A stretch of 64,000 nucleotides of DNA from Pseudomonas sp. 10S4 (GCF_034344865.1 NZ_CP133774.1:4588001-4652000), one strand, 5' to 3'. Counted from the stretch's first letter, positions 18,549 to 27,554 are shown. The notes: generated from the sequence alone by a model not told the origin. Numbers and translations are program-made.

Positions 18549-20012
18549 TCACATCAACGTATTTTTCGGCAACCCCAACAACCCGTTCAGCGTATTCATG
18601 ATCGCCTGCTGCCGCGCCCGATCCACCTGATGCCCGGCCTCGGCGGCGGCCACATCCGCAGCGCAATGAGGGCACGTCACTTCATGCGGGTGGATGTACT
18701 GCAAACATCCCCGGCACAACGCCAACTGCGTCGGAATGCGCCCTTCGTCCGGTGATTTCTGGCCCTGATTCGCCCAGGCCAGTTTGATCACCTGACCACT
18801 GTCGCTAACGCTGCTCACCGTTTCGCCGGTCTCGATGCGTTCAGTGATGAGATCAAAACGCCCGACCGCGAAGGATTTTTGCGCGGCGTCTTCAATCTTG
18901 ACGATGCGTTCGCGCAGCCCGCGTTTTTGCAGGTCCAGCGCGCGGTAATGGCAGTACGGGTTGTTGCCGGGTTTGCCGAGCAAGGAGTGCGAAGTCCAGG
19001 TGCAGCCGCCACGGCAGACGTCGTTGTAGTAGCAGCTGCGGCAGTAGCCCCACAGGTCGTCGACCGAGCGCAAGCGACCAAAGTGCATGCCTTCGCTGTA
19101 ATGCCAGATGTCGTGCAGGCTCATGTTGCGCACATTGCCGCCCGAAAAACCGACGGTGGCCAACGAAGGGCAGCCTTTTACGGTGCCATCGGCCTCAAGT
19201 GCCAGCACGGTTTGCCCGGCGGCGCAGCCGCTCCAGTGCACGCGTTCGTCGCCGAAGCCGCGCCACATGTGTTCATACGGGCCGTAGTAACCGATGTTGT
19301 TGCCGACGTTCATCAGCAAACCGCGATCGACGCCTTCGCGGTAAAGCCGTGCCAGCAACGGCATCACTTCCAGCAGTTGATAGGGTTGCAGTAACAGCTC
19401 CGGGTGATCGACGGCGTTGCCCATGGCGACGGTCAACTGGATCTGCCAATGGGTGGCGCCGAGGCCGATGATCACCTCCATCAATTCGGGCAAATCGGGC
19501 AATGTGGCGGCGCCGATCTGGGTGTTGACGCTCACTGCCAGCCCGGACTGTTTGGCGCGGCGCAGGGTATCCACGGCTTTGTCGAATGAGCCCGGCACGT
19601 TGCGCACGGCGTCATGCAGCGGTGCCAATCCATCCAGGGAAACACCGACACCATTGAGCCCGGCATCCACCGCGGCCTGCATTTTCGCCGGCGTCAGGTT
19701 GCGCCCGCCGGTTTGAATCGCGCAGTACATGCCGTGATCGTGGATGGCCTGGATCAGCTGGGTCCAGTCCTTGCGCAGATAGGCTTCGCCGCCGATCAGG
19801 GTGATCTCGCGGGTGCCGAGCGCGGCCAGGGAGTCGATGACGTCGAGGCATTCCTGGGTGTTCAGTTCATCGGGTCGCCGATGGCCTGCGCGGGAGCCGC
19901 AATGCAGGCATTTGAGGTCGCAGGCCAGGGTGATTTCCCAGACCACATGCACAGGCACGTAACGTTTGAGGTCGGTTTCACTGAGGTAGCGGGCAGGGCG
20001 ATTGTCTGACAT
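18549..20012 (-). CDS. Radical SAM/SPASM maturase of the GDL-motif peptide system
   Basis: A 487-residue enzyme. The SAM cluster is CDLKCLHC (Cys31, 35, 38; CxxxCxxC). The SPASM domain has the full seven-Cys pattern: CX12GX4C (SGCAAG to KGC), then CX2CX5CX3C (YCRSCYYNDVCRGGC), then Cys in NPYCHYRAL. It also has a C-terminal zinc-ribbon-like CRGC...CPHC (about residues 431-450). This architecture matches the maturase family associated with GDL-motif DUF1842/DUF1843 proteins, three of which sit upstream in the same orientation. The ATG at 20012 has AAGGAG at ideal spacing; the upstream extension in the frame has none. Predicted to modify the GDL proteins; the chemistry is unknown. Confidence 0.85.
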   Translation of the reverse strand: MSDNRPARYLSETDLKRYVPVHVVWEITLACDLKCLHCGSRAGHRRPDELNTQECLDVIDSLAALGTREITLIGGEAYLRKDWTQLIQAIHDHGMYCAIQTGGRNLTPAKMQAAVDAGLNGVGVSLDGLAPLHDAVRNVPGSFDKAVDTLRRAKQSGLAVSVNTQIGAATLPDLPELMEVIIGLGATHWQIQLTVAMGNAVDHPELLLQPYQLLEVMPLLARLYREGVDRGLLMNVGNNIGYYGPYEHMWRGFGDERVHWSGCAAGQTVLALEADGTVKGCPSLATVGFSGGNVRNMSLHDIWHYSEGMHFGRLRSVDDLWGYCRSCYYNDVCRGGCTWTSHSLLGKPGNNPYCHYRALDLQKRGLRERIVKIEDAAQKSFAVGRFDLITERIETGETVSSVSDSGQVIKLAWANQGQKSPDEGRIPTQLALCRGCLQYIHPHEVTCPHCAADVAAAEAGHQVDRARQQAIMNTLNGLLGLPKNTLM

Positions 20013-20035
20013 GTGAGCTCCTTGCGCACAGTTGT

Positions 20036-20128
20036 GGCGAGGGAGATTGCTCCCGTTGGACTGCGCAGCAGTCCTTTTCCCAAGGGCCGCTTCGCGGCCC
20101 AACGCGAGCAAGCTCCCTCGCCACAGGT
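20036..20128. repeat. REP element pair between substrate and maturase genes
   Basis: gcgagggagattgctcccgt and acgcgagcaagctccctcgc are inverted arms with a smaller internal hairpin (gggccgcttcgcggccc). It sits in the 140-base gap between the DUF1842/1843 gene and the maturase and could lower read-through to the maturase. Confidence 0.82.
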
Positions 20129-20152
20129 TACTCATCGTTAGTTCAGGCAGCG

Positions 20153-20734
20153 CTAGCGCGCTTCCAACCGTGCGATTTCGGCGGTCAACTGCTCCAGCGC
20201 ACTGCGCAAGGCGCCGCTGTGAGCCACTTGCTGTTCGCCGCGCTGCACCACCGATTTCAGTTGCGCCAGGTCACCCGTGGTTTGCGCCTGCTGCACTGCG
20301 ACGGCGTAGAGCGGCTGGACGTGATGAGGCGGCTCCACCGGGCCAATCACGGGCGATGGACTGACGGCGGCGTGCTTGACTTGATGCCAGACGCCCTGCT
20401 CGTAGTAGCGATAGTCGACAAAGCCGCTGACCCAGTCCGCGCCGAGGATGCCCTTCAAATGAAAGGTCTGGGCGATCTGGCTGAGTGGGCCGCTAGGGCT
20501 GCCATCCAGGGTGAGGATGATGTGGCTCTCGGCCGTCGGAATCAGTTTGGCCTCGGAATATTCACCCCAGACCCGAGCACGGAAGTGCACTGGCGGATGG
20601 GTGGCTTGAACGAGGCTGGCAATACCGCTGACTTTCTTTTTAACCGTGTCCACCAACAGGTCCAGGGTTAAAACCGGTGCGCCGATTAGATGATTGCTGA
20701 CGTTGAGGCGAGTGTGGAAAAGTCCGATTGACAT
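20153..20734 (-). CDS. DUF1842-DUF1843 protein with GDL motif (putative maturase substrate 3)
   Basis: A 193-residue protein. An N-terminal beta-rich DUF1842 domain (about 1-125) contains VWGEY and a hydrophobic core motif; a Pro/His-rich linker (PPHHVQ) follows. The C-terminal DUF1843 helical tail contains PLYAVAVQQAQTTGDLAQLK, with the GDL motif at residues 154-156. The last 40 residues from GDL match the paralogue immediately upstream in length and helical pattern. No signal peptide. AGGGAG precedes the start at 20734. The gene lies between its paralogue and the maturase in one transcription unit; function unknown. Confidence 0.82.
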   Translation of the reverse strand: MSIGLFHTRLNVSNHLIGAPVLTLDLLVDTVKKKVSGIASLVQATHPPVHFRARVWGEYSEAKLIPTAESHIILTLDGSPSGPLSQIAQTFHLKGILGADWVSGFVDYRYYEQGVWHQVKHAAVSPSPVIGPVEPPHHVQPLYAVAVQQAQTTGDLAQLKSVVQRGEQQVAHSGALRSALEQLTAEIARLEAR

Positions 20735-20788
20735 GGTGCAACTCCCTTAAGTGTATTCAGGACAAACCAGGCACATTGAGTGTCCGGG

Positions 20789-21430
20789 TCAGCGGCGTTC
20801 GAGTCGGCTGATTTCGCCCTTGGCGGCTTCCAGTGCGCTTTGCAGTTGTGGCTGCTGATCCAGTTGTTGCTTGGCCAGGCTCGCGAGGTTTTTCATCTGG
20901 GCCAGGTCACCGCTGGCAATGGCGCTTTGAATCGGCGCTGCATACAGCGGCAGGATCGGCGAATACGAAAAATGCGGCGGCATAACCGGGCCGGGCTCCA
21001 GCGGCGGGAAGGCAGTGGAACGCACCGCTTCGGTGAGATGAGCCGGAACGTTATTCACCTCGACCCAGCGTTGACCATCAAGGTAGGAATAGTTGGCGAC
21101 ACCGTCCTTCCAGTCGGTGCCGACCACCAGGCGTATCTTGAAATTCACGATGGAGTTCGAGCCTGGGCCGCCGTGATTGCCCTGTGCGGTGATCAGGATT
21201 TTGCTGACACCGGGTGACATCACAGTCAGGTAGGTGTATTCGCCCCAGACATCGGAATGGATATCCAGCGGAGGGTTGGTGGCCTGAGTGATTGTCGCGG
21301 TGCCGCTGACCGTCTCTTCAGGGGTAAAGACCAGCAGATTGAATGCCAGGCTTTGTGCACCCGGTGCCGAAGTACCAATTCGATAGGCGAGTGGGAATAA
21401 ACCGACAGGTTGTTGGTGAGTACCAGACAT
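20789..21430 (-). CDS. DUF1842-DUF1843 protein with GDL motif (putative maturase substrate 2)
   Basis: A 213-residue paralogue of the next gene. DUF1842 part: about residues 1-140 with VWGEYTYL and a WVEV motif. Linker: Pro-rich (PPLEPGPVMPPH). DUF1843 tail: PLYAAPIQSAIASGDLAQMK, with GDL at residues 174-176, ending 40 residues from the G with a basic, coiled-coil-like helix (GEISRLERR). No signal peptide or Cys-rich core. The start at 21430 has GGAGG upstream. Second gene of the operon, 38 bases after the small DUF1843 protein. Confidence 0.84.
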   Translation of the reverse strand: MSGTHQQPVGLFPLAYRIGTSAPGAQSLAFNLLVFTPEETVSGTATITQATNPPLDIHSDVWGEYTYLTVMSPGVSKILITAQGNHGGPGSNSIVNFKIRLVVGTDWKDGVANYSYLDGQRWVEVNNVPAHLTEAVRSTAFPPLEPGPVMPPHFSYSPILPLYAAPIQSAIASGDLAQMKNLASLAKQQLDQQPQLQSALEAAKGEISRLERR

Positions 21431-21468
21431 GGTTATTGCCTCCATTGCAATAAGGGGAGAAAACAGAG

Positions 21469-21657
21469 CTAGTGTTTTTCCTGGCGCGAAACTTCCTTGG
21501 CCAGTGTGTCGTAAGCGGTCTGTAGCTCTTTGGGTTCAGGCTTCGATGCGTCGCGTTGTTTCAACAACGCTTTCATCTGTTGCAGGTTGCCTTCCTTGAT
21601 AGCGTTCTGGATGGCGACCCCGTACGGCGGGATTGGATGAGAAGATGAATGGCTCAT
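21469..21657 (-). CDS. Stand-alone DUF1843 peptide (62 residues, GNL variant of the GDL motif)
   Basis: Consists only of a DUF1843 module: IPPYGVAIQNAIKEGNLQQM, then a charged helix to EVSRQEKH. GNL (residues 23-25) replaces GDL, so either the motif tolerates Asn or this paralogue is not modified. It starts at the ATG at 21657 with AAGGAG 6 bases away; the longer frame from 21696 has no ribosome site. First gene of the operon, followed by two DUF1842-DUF1843 fusions and the maturase. Its peptide size makes it the best candidate for a ribosomally made, modified peptide. Confidence 0.8.
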   Translation of the reverse strand: MSHSSSHPIPPYGVAIQNAIKEGNLQQMKALLKQRDASKPEPKELQTAYDTLAKEVSRQEKH

Positions 21658-21973
21658 AGCGACTCCTTCCGTGGTATTAGCAAGTACTGCCGTCATTAGC
21701 AGTTTTTGCAGTTAAGCAGGACTCTTTAAATATGCAATGTCCAATGGAGGCATAATGCCTTTTAAATTTTTAATCCGGTTTTACTCATCGCGAAGTGTTT
21801 GGTTGACGCTAGTTTGATATTGAGAATGGCGATTAAGAATGGCCGATTCAGCTTTTTTCTCATAAATAACCGACGTCCTTATCGCCATTAATAATGACTT
21901 TTCAATATAACGTTTGGCATTAAACTGCAGTGTCTTTTGATATTGGTTTCAGGCCAAAAACCGGGAGTACAAA
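21658..21973. promoter_or_regulatory. AT-rich divergent region upstream of the GDL operon
   Basis: The about 315 bases between the DUF1843 peptide start and the small gene at 21974 are markedly AT-rich for this genome (tttaaatttttaatccgg, attttctcataaataacc). The region must hold promoters for both directions; no single clear -35/-10 pair was fixed. Base composition suggests the cassette may be regulated by AT-binding proteins or have arrived by transfer. Confidence 0.5.
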
Positions 21974-22207
21974 ATGACCGAGCGCCACCTGATTCACACA
22001 GAAACCCTGTCGAACGGATGCAAAATCGAGGTGAAAGCCAAGATCCTGAGGGACGGCTCGTTGGAAATGTTCATCGGTGTCTACCGGCCAGATGGCACGG
22101 TTATCGTTGAGGACAACGACCCGTCGCCGCATCTGCTGGACATGGAAGCCGCGCTGGACTGGGGAATTGATATCGCCAGAAGTGTCGGTAACGGTCAGAA
22201 AGCCTGA
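21974..22207 (+). CDS. Small conserved hypothetical protein (77 residues)
   Basis: MTERHLIHTETLSNGCKIEV begins at 21974 after a Gly/Asp-containing AT-rich stretch. Predicted beta-rich, with PDGTVIVEDNDPSP and a C-terminal helix (ALDWGIDIARSVG). Divergent from the GDL operon and 7 bases before the convergent hydrolase stop. No recognised family; acidic and soluble. Its position beside the radical SAM cluster may be accidental. Confidence 0.62.
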   Translation: MTERHLIHTETLSNGCKIEVKAKILRDGSLEMFIGVYRPDGTVIVEDNDPSPHLLDMEAALDWGIDIARSVGNGQKA

Positions 22208-22214
22208 CCGTTAT

Positions 22215-23105
22215 TCAGGACGCCAGATATCGCCCAAACCAATCCAGCGTCCGGCTCCAGGCGAGCTTGGCAGCGGCTTCATCGTATCGAGGCGTGGAGT
22301 CGTTGTGAAAACCATGATTCACGCCTGGATAAATGTAGCCTTCATAGGTTTTGCCCGCCGCTTTCAATGCCTGCTCGAAGGCCGGCCAGCCTTCAGTGAT
22401 GCGGGTATCCAGTTCGCCGTAATGCAGCATGAGCGGCGCCTGGATTCGCGGCACATCCTTGGCTTCGGGTTGTCGGCCATAGAAAGACACTGCCGCCGCC
22501 AGTTCCGGGTAGGCCACCGCCGCCGCATTGACGACGCCACCGCCATAGCAGAAACCGGTGATGCCGACTTTCCCGGTACCGGCGGCGTGATTCATCAGCC
22601 ACTCGATGGCCGCGAAAAAGTCATTCATGAGTTTTTCCGGGTCGACAGTCAGTTGCAGCTCACGACCCTTGTCATCATTGCCGGGATAGCCGCCGACCGA
22701 CGTCAGGCCATCGGGGGCGAGGGCGATGAAACCGGCCTTGGCCACGCGCCGGGCAACGTCTTCGATGTAAGGGTTTAGCCCACGGTTTTCATGCACGACC
22801 ACCACCGCCGGCACCTTGCCGGCGGCTTTCGCCGGGCGCACCAGATAGCCGCGAACCTGGCCGTGGCCCTTGGGTGACGGGTAGGTGATGTACTCGGCGA
22901 GGATGTCCGGGTCGGTGAATTCCACTTGCTCGGCCAGGGCGTAATTCGGGCTAAGGGCGGCGAGCAGCGCGGACGCGGTCAACCCGCCGAGGGCGAACAA
23001 CGCCGCGCGGTCGAGAAACTCCCGCCGGTTGATCTGGCCATGTACGTAGTAGTCGTAGAGTTCCAGCAACTCAGGGGCGAAGTCTTTCGCCGTCAGACGG
23101 TTCAT
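22215..23105 (-). CDS. Dienelactone hydrolase-family protein with Tat-like signal
   Basis: A 296-residue protein. The N-terminus has a twin-arginine-like motif ([16 protein letters not shown], residues 26-41) and a hydrophobic core ending in NYALA, so it is probably exported folded by Tat. The DLH core follows: [17 protein letters not shown], nucleophile Cys in GFCYGGG (about residue 187), acid Asp in LDTRITEG, His in GVNHGFHND. This is the Cys-His-Asp triad of dienelactone hydrolases. Function in aromatic or lactone breakdown is family inference only. Confidence 0.85.
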   Translation of the reverse strand: MNRLTAKDFAPELLELYDYYVHGQINRREFLDRAALFALGGLTASALLAALSPNYALAEQVEFTDPDILAEYITYPSPKGHGQVRGYLVRPAKAAGKVPAVVVVHENRGLNPYIEDVARRVAKAGFIALAPDGLTSVGGYPGNDDKGRELQLTVDPEKLMNDFFAAIEWLMNHAAGTGKVGITGFCYGGGVVNAAAVAYPELAAAVSFYGRQPEAKDVPRIQAPLMLHYGELDTRITEGWPAFEQALKAAGKTYEGYIYPGVNHGFHNDSTPRYDEAAAKLAWSRTLDWFGRYLAS

Positions 23106-23129
23106 TGGCTTGCTTCCTGTCGATTCTGC

Positions 23130-23630
23130 CTAGGCATTGCTCACTTTGGCGGTTCGAATGAACAACGCGCGCACCTTGTCCCAGAAGTTGCCGCCCAGCA
23201 CGAAAAAGCTGCCGATCAGCATCAGGTCGCCCAAGACTTGAACCTGCCAGAGGTTTGGCCGCAGCCCCGGCCAAATGCTGTCGACGTAGGGTTCAAGAAA
23301 GGCCGAGATCAGCGGCACGCAGAACATGACGAGCCCGATGCTATGCCGCACCGGGCCGACTTCGAGTTCGGCGCTGGGCGCCAGTGAGGTCACGTAACCA
23401 AACACGCTGCGCTTCAATTGCTGGAAGCCGGCCTTGCCCATGACGGCAATCACCAGAATCAGCAGGACCTTATTGCTGATAAACAAGACTCCCGTCAGCG
23501 CGGCGACCTTTGAACCCGGGACACCGACCGCTGCCGCGAGCGGCACCATCAACCACGACCCCAGCATCAAACACAAAATGACGATGCCCAGTTTGAAGCG
23601 CCAGCCGGCTGAGTGAGGTTGGGTAGTCAT
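23130..23630 (-). CDS. Transporter suffix domain-containing membrane protein
   Basis: A 166-residue protein with four predicted membrane helices and the GWRFKLGIVI start typical of this small family. I chose the ATG at 23630 (MTTQPHSAGWRF); the longer frame adds 72 non-membrane residues. It starts upstream of, and is probably co-transcribed with, the Tat-exported DLH-type hydrolase that starts 25 bases after its stop. Function unknown. Confidence 0.75.
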   Translation of the reverse strand: MTTQPHSAGWRFKLGIVILCLMLGSWLMVPLAAAVGVPGSKVAALTGVLFISNKVLLILVIAVMGKAGFQQLKRSVFGYVTSLAPSAELEVGPVRHSIGLVMFCVPLISAFLEPYVDSIWPGLRPNLWQVQVLGDLMLIGSFFVLGGNFWDKVRALFIRTAKVSNA

Positions 23631-23769
23631 GAGGGCCGTACCTTTTCTGGATGGACTGCAGCGGTTAGTGGCACTTGAAAAGCGTAGCAGCTGATACGCC
23701 GCTACGGACGAGTTCGCGTTTTGATTGGGGCGGCTATGCTCCAAGTCATCTATCTGGTCGGGCCCCGTC

Positions 23770-25326
23770 ATGTATCCACGTGCAGCCATGTTGATCCGGT
23801 CAGGATCGCTCCTGTTGCTGGGCGCGCTCGGCCTCAGCGGCTGCATGCGTGTGGGGCCGGACTTTCAGTCCCCCGGCGAAGACTGGGTCAAACACTGGAG
23901 TACGCCGGCGCTGGAGCAATCCAGCGAACGGGGTACGAACCCGGATATCCGTCAGTGGTGGCAAGTCTTCAATGACCCGGTGCTCGACCAACTGATTGCT
24001 GACGCCGATGCGCACAACTCCAGTCTGAAGATTGCCGGCCTGCGGATAATGGAAGCCCGGGCGCAATTGGGCATCGCCCAGGCCGGACGTTACCCGCAAC
24101 TGCAACAGGCCAGTGTCGACGGCCTCTACGTTGCACGCCGTCAGTACAGCGGCAGCAATCCGCAGAACAGCCAAATCTGGCAATTCAGTGAAGGTTTCGA
24201 CGTAGCGTGGGAACTGGACTTCTGGGGCCGCTTCAGTCGGGCCATCGAGTCCTCGGATGCCAGCTACTTCGCTGCCCAGGCCAACTACGAAGACGCGCTC
24301 GTGCTGCTGCGCGCCCAAGTGGCGGACACCTACTTTTCACTGCGCACCACCGAGGCGCGATTGCGCGTCGCCCGCGACAACACCCGGCAGCAAGAGCGCA
24401 GCCTGGACATCACCCGCAAACTGTTCAACAGCGGCCAGACGGCTGAGCTCGATCTGCAGCAGGCCAAGACCCAGTACCTCGGCACCCTGGCGAGCATTCC
24501 CAATCTCGAAGATCAGCTGCATCGAACCCGCAATGCCTTGTCGGTGCTGACCGGGCAAGCGCCGGGTGAGTTGCCGCAAGTGACGGACAATGAAGGGCTG
24601 ATCCCGCTGGTGGACCGCGCCGTGCTGCAGGATGTGCCGGCCAACCTGCTGCTGCGCCGGCCCGATGTGCGCGCGGCCGAGCTGAACGTTGCTGCCCAGT
24701 CGGCGCTGATCGGCGTGGCCGAAAGTGATTTTTATCCGTCGCTGAGCTTGGTTGGCAGCATCGTCTGGTCGGCCAGTTCGGTGGGCGGCACGTCCAACAA
24801 CCTGGACTTTATCGGAGGCCCCAGCCTGCGCTGGAACCTGTTTGATCACGGCAAGATCAGCAACAACGTGCGGGTGCAAGACGCGCGTTTGCAGCAGTTG
24901 ATCGAGTCTTACCGCGACACTGTGCGCCAGGCCGCCCGCGAGGCTGACGATGCCGCCAGCGGCCTGAGCAAATCCCTGGAGCGCGAACGCATCCTGCGCC
25001 AAGGCGAGGTGGCGGCCAAACGTTCGCTGGTGCTGGCTAGCGCGCAGTATCGCGAAGGCTTTTCAGACTTTCAGCGGGTGCTGGATGCCCAGCAGGCATT
25101 GCTCCAGCAACAGGACAACTACCTGATCAGCCGCAGCGATGCCGTGAGCAACCTGATTGCCCTGTACAAAGCGCTCGGCGGTGGCTGGTACGCCGCCCAG
25201 CCAACCATCGACAGCGCCACGCGCAAGCAAATGGAAAAACGCACGGACTGGGACGACCTGCTGGACGACCCCACCGCTGCGCAGCCCGCCTATCCACTGC
25301 CCGACAAGGTGAATAACCATGAGTGA
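23770..25326 (+). CDS. NodT-family outer-membrane efflux lipoprotein
   Basis: Outer-membrane channel of a tripartite efflux system. The lipobox is LGLSGC (Cys about residue 26), after basic residues and a hydrophobic segment. It has two repeated outer-membrane factor halves with long helices; conserved SLDITRKLFNSGQTAELDLQ and VRAAELNVAAQSALIGVAES fit the NodT type. Start chosen at 23770 (MYPRAAM); an ATG at 23788 is also possible. Its stop overlaps the start of the HlyD-type gene by 8 bases, so NodT, HlyD and DUF2955 form one operon. Confidence 0.9.
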   Translation: MYPRAAMLIRSGSLLLLGALGLSGCMRVGPDFQSPGEDWVKHWSTPALEQSSERGTNPDIRQWWQVFNDPVLDQLIADADAHNSSLKIAGLRIMEARAQLGIAQAGRYPQLQQASVDGLYVARRQYSGSNPQNSQIWQFSEGFDVAWELDFWGRFSRAIESSDASYFAAQANYEDALVLLRAQVADTYFSLRTTEARLRVARDNTRQQERSLDITRKLFNSGQTAELDLQQAKTQYLGTLASIPNLEDQLHRTRNALSVLTGQAPGELPQVTDNEGLIPLVDRAVLQDVPANLLLRRPDVRAAELNVAAQSALIGVAESDFYPSLSLVGSIVWSASSVGGTSNNLDFIGGPSLRWNLFDHGKISNNVRVQDARLQQLIESYRDTVRQAAREADDAASGLSKSLERERILRQGEVAAKRSLVLASAQYREGFSDFQRVLDAQQALLQQQDNYLISRSDAVSNLIALYKALGGGWYAAQPTIDSATRKQMEKRTDWDDLLDDPTAAQPAYPLPDKVNNHE

Positions 25327-26458
25327 AGCCGCACCGCCCCCTGTCGAAGCGTCGGCGCCGAAAGCCACGGCACCGGCCGCCGACCCGGCGAAAAAAGGCA
25401 TCAAGTGGGTGCTGCTGTTGATCATCCTCAGCCTTGTCTGGTACTTGCTCGCCGACCGCTTCACGCCTTACACGCAGCAGGCGCGGGTCGGGGCGTTTGT
25501 CATTCCGGTGGCGGCGGAAGTGGCGGGGCGGGTGATCCGCGTCAACGTGCGCAACAACCAGGACGTCAAGGCCGGGGACATTCTCTTCGAGGTCGATCCG
25601 CAGCCGTATCAGATCGCCGTTGATCGCGCTCGCGCGGACCTCGAATCGACCCGTCGCCAGATCGGCGCCGGCACCGCTGGCATCGCCTCGGCACAAGCGT
25701 CGTTGCGATCGGCCCAGGCCAACGAGCTCAAGGCGCGACAGGATAATCAGCGGCTGGAAGGCTTGTATCGCGAAGACCGGGGCACGGTGTCTGTGCGTCT
25801 GCTGGAAGTGTCGCGGGCCAATCTCGAACAGGCCGCCAGCCAAGTAGAGGCGGCCCGTGCCGAAATTCAACGGGCGAAGGAGCAGGAGGGCGGCAACGAG
25901 GCGGAGAACGCACAACTGCGCAGCGCTGCGACGGCGTTGTCGAAAGCCGAGCTGGACTTGGCCAATACTCGCATCTACGCGCGTTCGGCGGGTTTGATCA
26001 CAGACCTGCGCACCGACGCCGGACAGTTCGCCGCCGGCGGCAGCCCGGTGATGACCCTGATCGCCATCCACGATGTGTGGATCAGCGCCGACATGACCGA
26101 AAACAACCTGGGCCTGATCCAGCCCGAAACCCCGGTGGCCATTGTGCTGGATGCGCTGCCGGGCGAAGTCTTCGAGGGACGTGTGCGCAGTGTCGGTTAT
26201 GGCGTCAGTGTTGGCCAACCGACAGCGCCCGGCACCTTGCCGAGTATTCAGAACAGCCGTGACTGGTTGCGCCCGGCCCAGCGCTTCCCGGTGGTGATCG
26301 AGTTCGGCGAAGACGCCTTGAACAGCCTGCGCGACAGTCGCGCCATCCGCGCTGGCGGTCAGGCTGAAGTCATGGCGTTCCCGAGCCAAGGCAACCCTTT
26401 GAACCCGCTCGGCCGGATATTTTTGAGTCTGATGAGCTGGTTGTCGTATGCCTACTGA
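25319..26458 (+). CDS. HlyD/EmrA-type membrane fusion protein
   Basis: A 379-residue periplasmic adaptor with one N-terminal membrane helix (about residues 27-47, KWVLLLIILSLVWYLLAD) after a short Pro/Ala-rich cytoplasmic tail. Barrel/lipoyl motif AAEVAGRVIRVNVRNNQDVK, a hairpin of coiled coil, then VWISADMTENNLGLIQPE. Its start lies 8 bases inside the NodT gene and its end overlaps the DUF2955 gene by 11 bases. It links the DUF2955 inner-membrane part to NodT. Confidence 0.9.
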   Translation: MSEAAPPPVEASAPKATAPAADPAKKGIKWVLLLIILSLVWYLLADRFTPYTQQARVGAFVIPVAAEVAGRVIRVNVRNNQDVKAGDILFEVDPQPYQIAVDRARADLESTRRQIGAGTAGIASAQASLRSAQANELKARQDNQRLEGLYREDRGTVSVRLLEVSRANLEQAASQVEAARAEIQRAKEQEGGNEAENAQLRSAATALSKAELDLANTRIYARSAGLITDLRTDAGQFAAGGSPVMTLIAIHDVWISADMTENNLGLIQPETPVAIVLDALPGEVFEGRVRSVGYGVSVGQPTAPGTLPSIQNSRDWLRPAQRFPVVIEFGEDALNSLRDSRAIRAGGQAEVMAFPSQGNPLNPLGRIFLSLMSWLSYAY

Positions 26459-27464
26459 GCGCACCGCCCGGGATCAGCGCGCCCTGCGCCTGGCCACGGG
26501 TACGGCGCTGTGCCTGGCCGCCAGTTTCGGTCTGGCATTGCCGATTCCCTTTCTCGCGCCCGTTTTGGCGCTGCTGTTCCTTGCCACCCTTAATCAGCCG
26601 CTGCCGCTCAAGGCCGGGGTGGCACTGGCGTTGGTGGCGATGCTGACCACCGGCATCGGGCTGTTGTTGATTCCGCTGCTGCGCTATTACCCGGTCAGTG
26701 GGCTGTTGCTGATTGGCCTCGGTCTATTTGTGGTTTTTCGTTTTGGCCTGCGCGGCGGCAACAACCTGATCGTGACGTTTCTGGTGATTGGCTTGACCAT
26801 GATTTCGGCGGCCGGGTTCGCCAGTTTCGACCTGGCACTGATGGTCATCGGAGCGCTGGTCAAGGGTTTGCTGCTTGCCGTGATCGTCGTGACATTGAGT
26901 CATGGGCTGTTTCCCGAGCCGGCCAATACACCGCCAGCACCCGCCGCGCTGACACTGCCGGCGGAAGACGTCGACCGGGTCGCTTTGCGCGCCACGTTGA
27001 TCGTGTTGCCGGCATTCCTGCTGGCGCTGATCGATCCGGCCCGCTACCTGCCGATCATCCTGAAAGCGGTCAGCCTCGGTCAGCAGAGTTCTACCACGAC
27101 CGTGCGCAACGCCGGTCGCGAGTTGCTCGGCTCGACGCTGCTCGGTGGCGCATTGGCGATCCTGTTCTGGTGCGCCCTGAGCCTGTTTGTGCACCTGTGG
27201 ATGTTCTTTCTGTGGATGCTGCTGTTCGGCCTGGTACTGGCGCGCAAACTCTATGCCCTGAGCCCGACCCGCTTCAGCCCGGGATTCTGGCTCAACAGCC
27301 TGATCACCCTGATTATTCTGCTGGGCCAGTCGGTGCAGGACAGCGCCGCCGGCAAGGACGTCTACACCGCGGCCGCCGTGCGCATGGGGCTGTTTATCCT
27401 GGTGACGTTGTATGCCTGCCTGATGGTTTACCTGCTGGAGCCACGCCGAGTGAACATTGCCTGA
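26448..27464 (+). CDS. DUF2955 (FUSC/AaeB-like) inner-membrane protein
   Basis: A 338-residue membrane protein with two groups of predicted helices around a soluble segment (residues about 155-180). It resembles half of an AaeB/FUSC aromatic-acid exporter. With the overlapping HlyD- and NodT-type genes it completes a pump like AaeAB plus its own outer-membrane channel. Probable substrates are aromatic acids or related toxic anions, by analogy only. No regulator is adjacent. Confidence 0.82.
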   Translation: MPTERTARDQRALRLATGTALCLAASFGLALPIPFLAPVLALLFLATLNQPLPLKAGVALALVAMLTTGIGLLLIPLLRYYPVSGLLLIGLGLFVVFRFGLRGGNNLIVTFLVIGLTMISAAGFASFDLALMVIGALVKGLLLAVIVVTLSHGLFPEPANTPPAPAALTLPAEDVDRVALRATLIVLPAFLLALIDPARYLPIILKAVSLGQQSSTTTVRNAGRELLGSTLLGGALAILFWCALSLFVHLWMFFLWMLLFGLVLARKLYALSPTRFSPGFWLNSLITLIILLGQSVQDSAAGKDVYTAAAVRMGLFILVTLYACLMVYLLEPRRVNIA

Positions 27465-27554
27465 ACGTAAGCTGAACGGTAATCCAATGACAAGCACTTC
27501 GCAGGAGGGCGCGCCTTACACTTCGACACCTGTCCAACCCCCGAAGTCAAAGCC

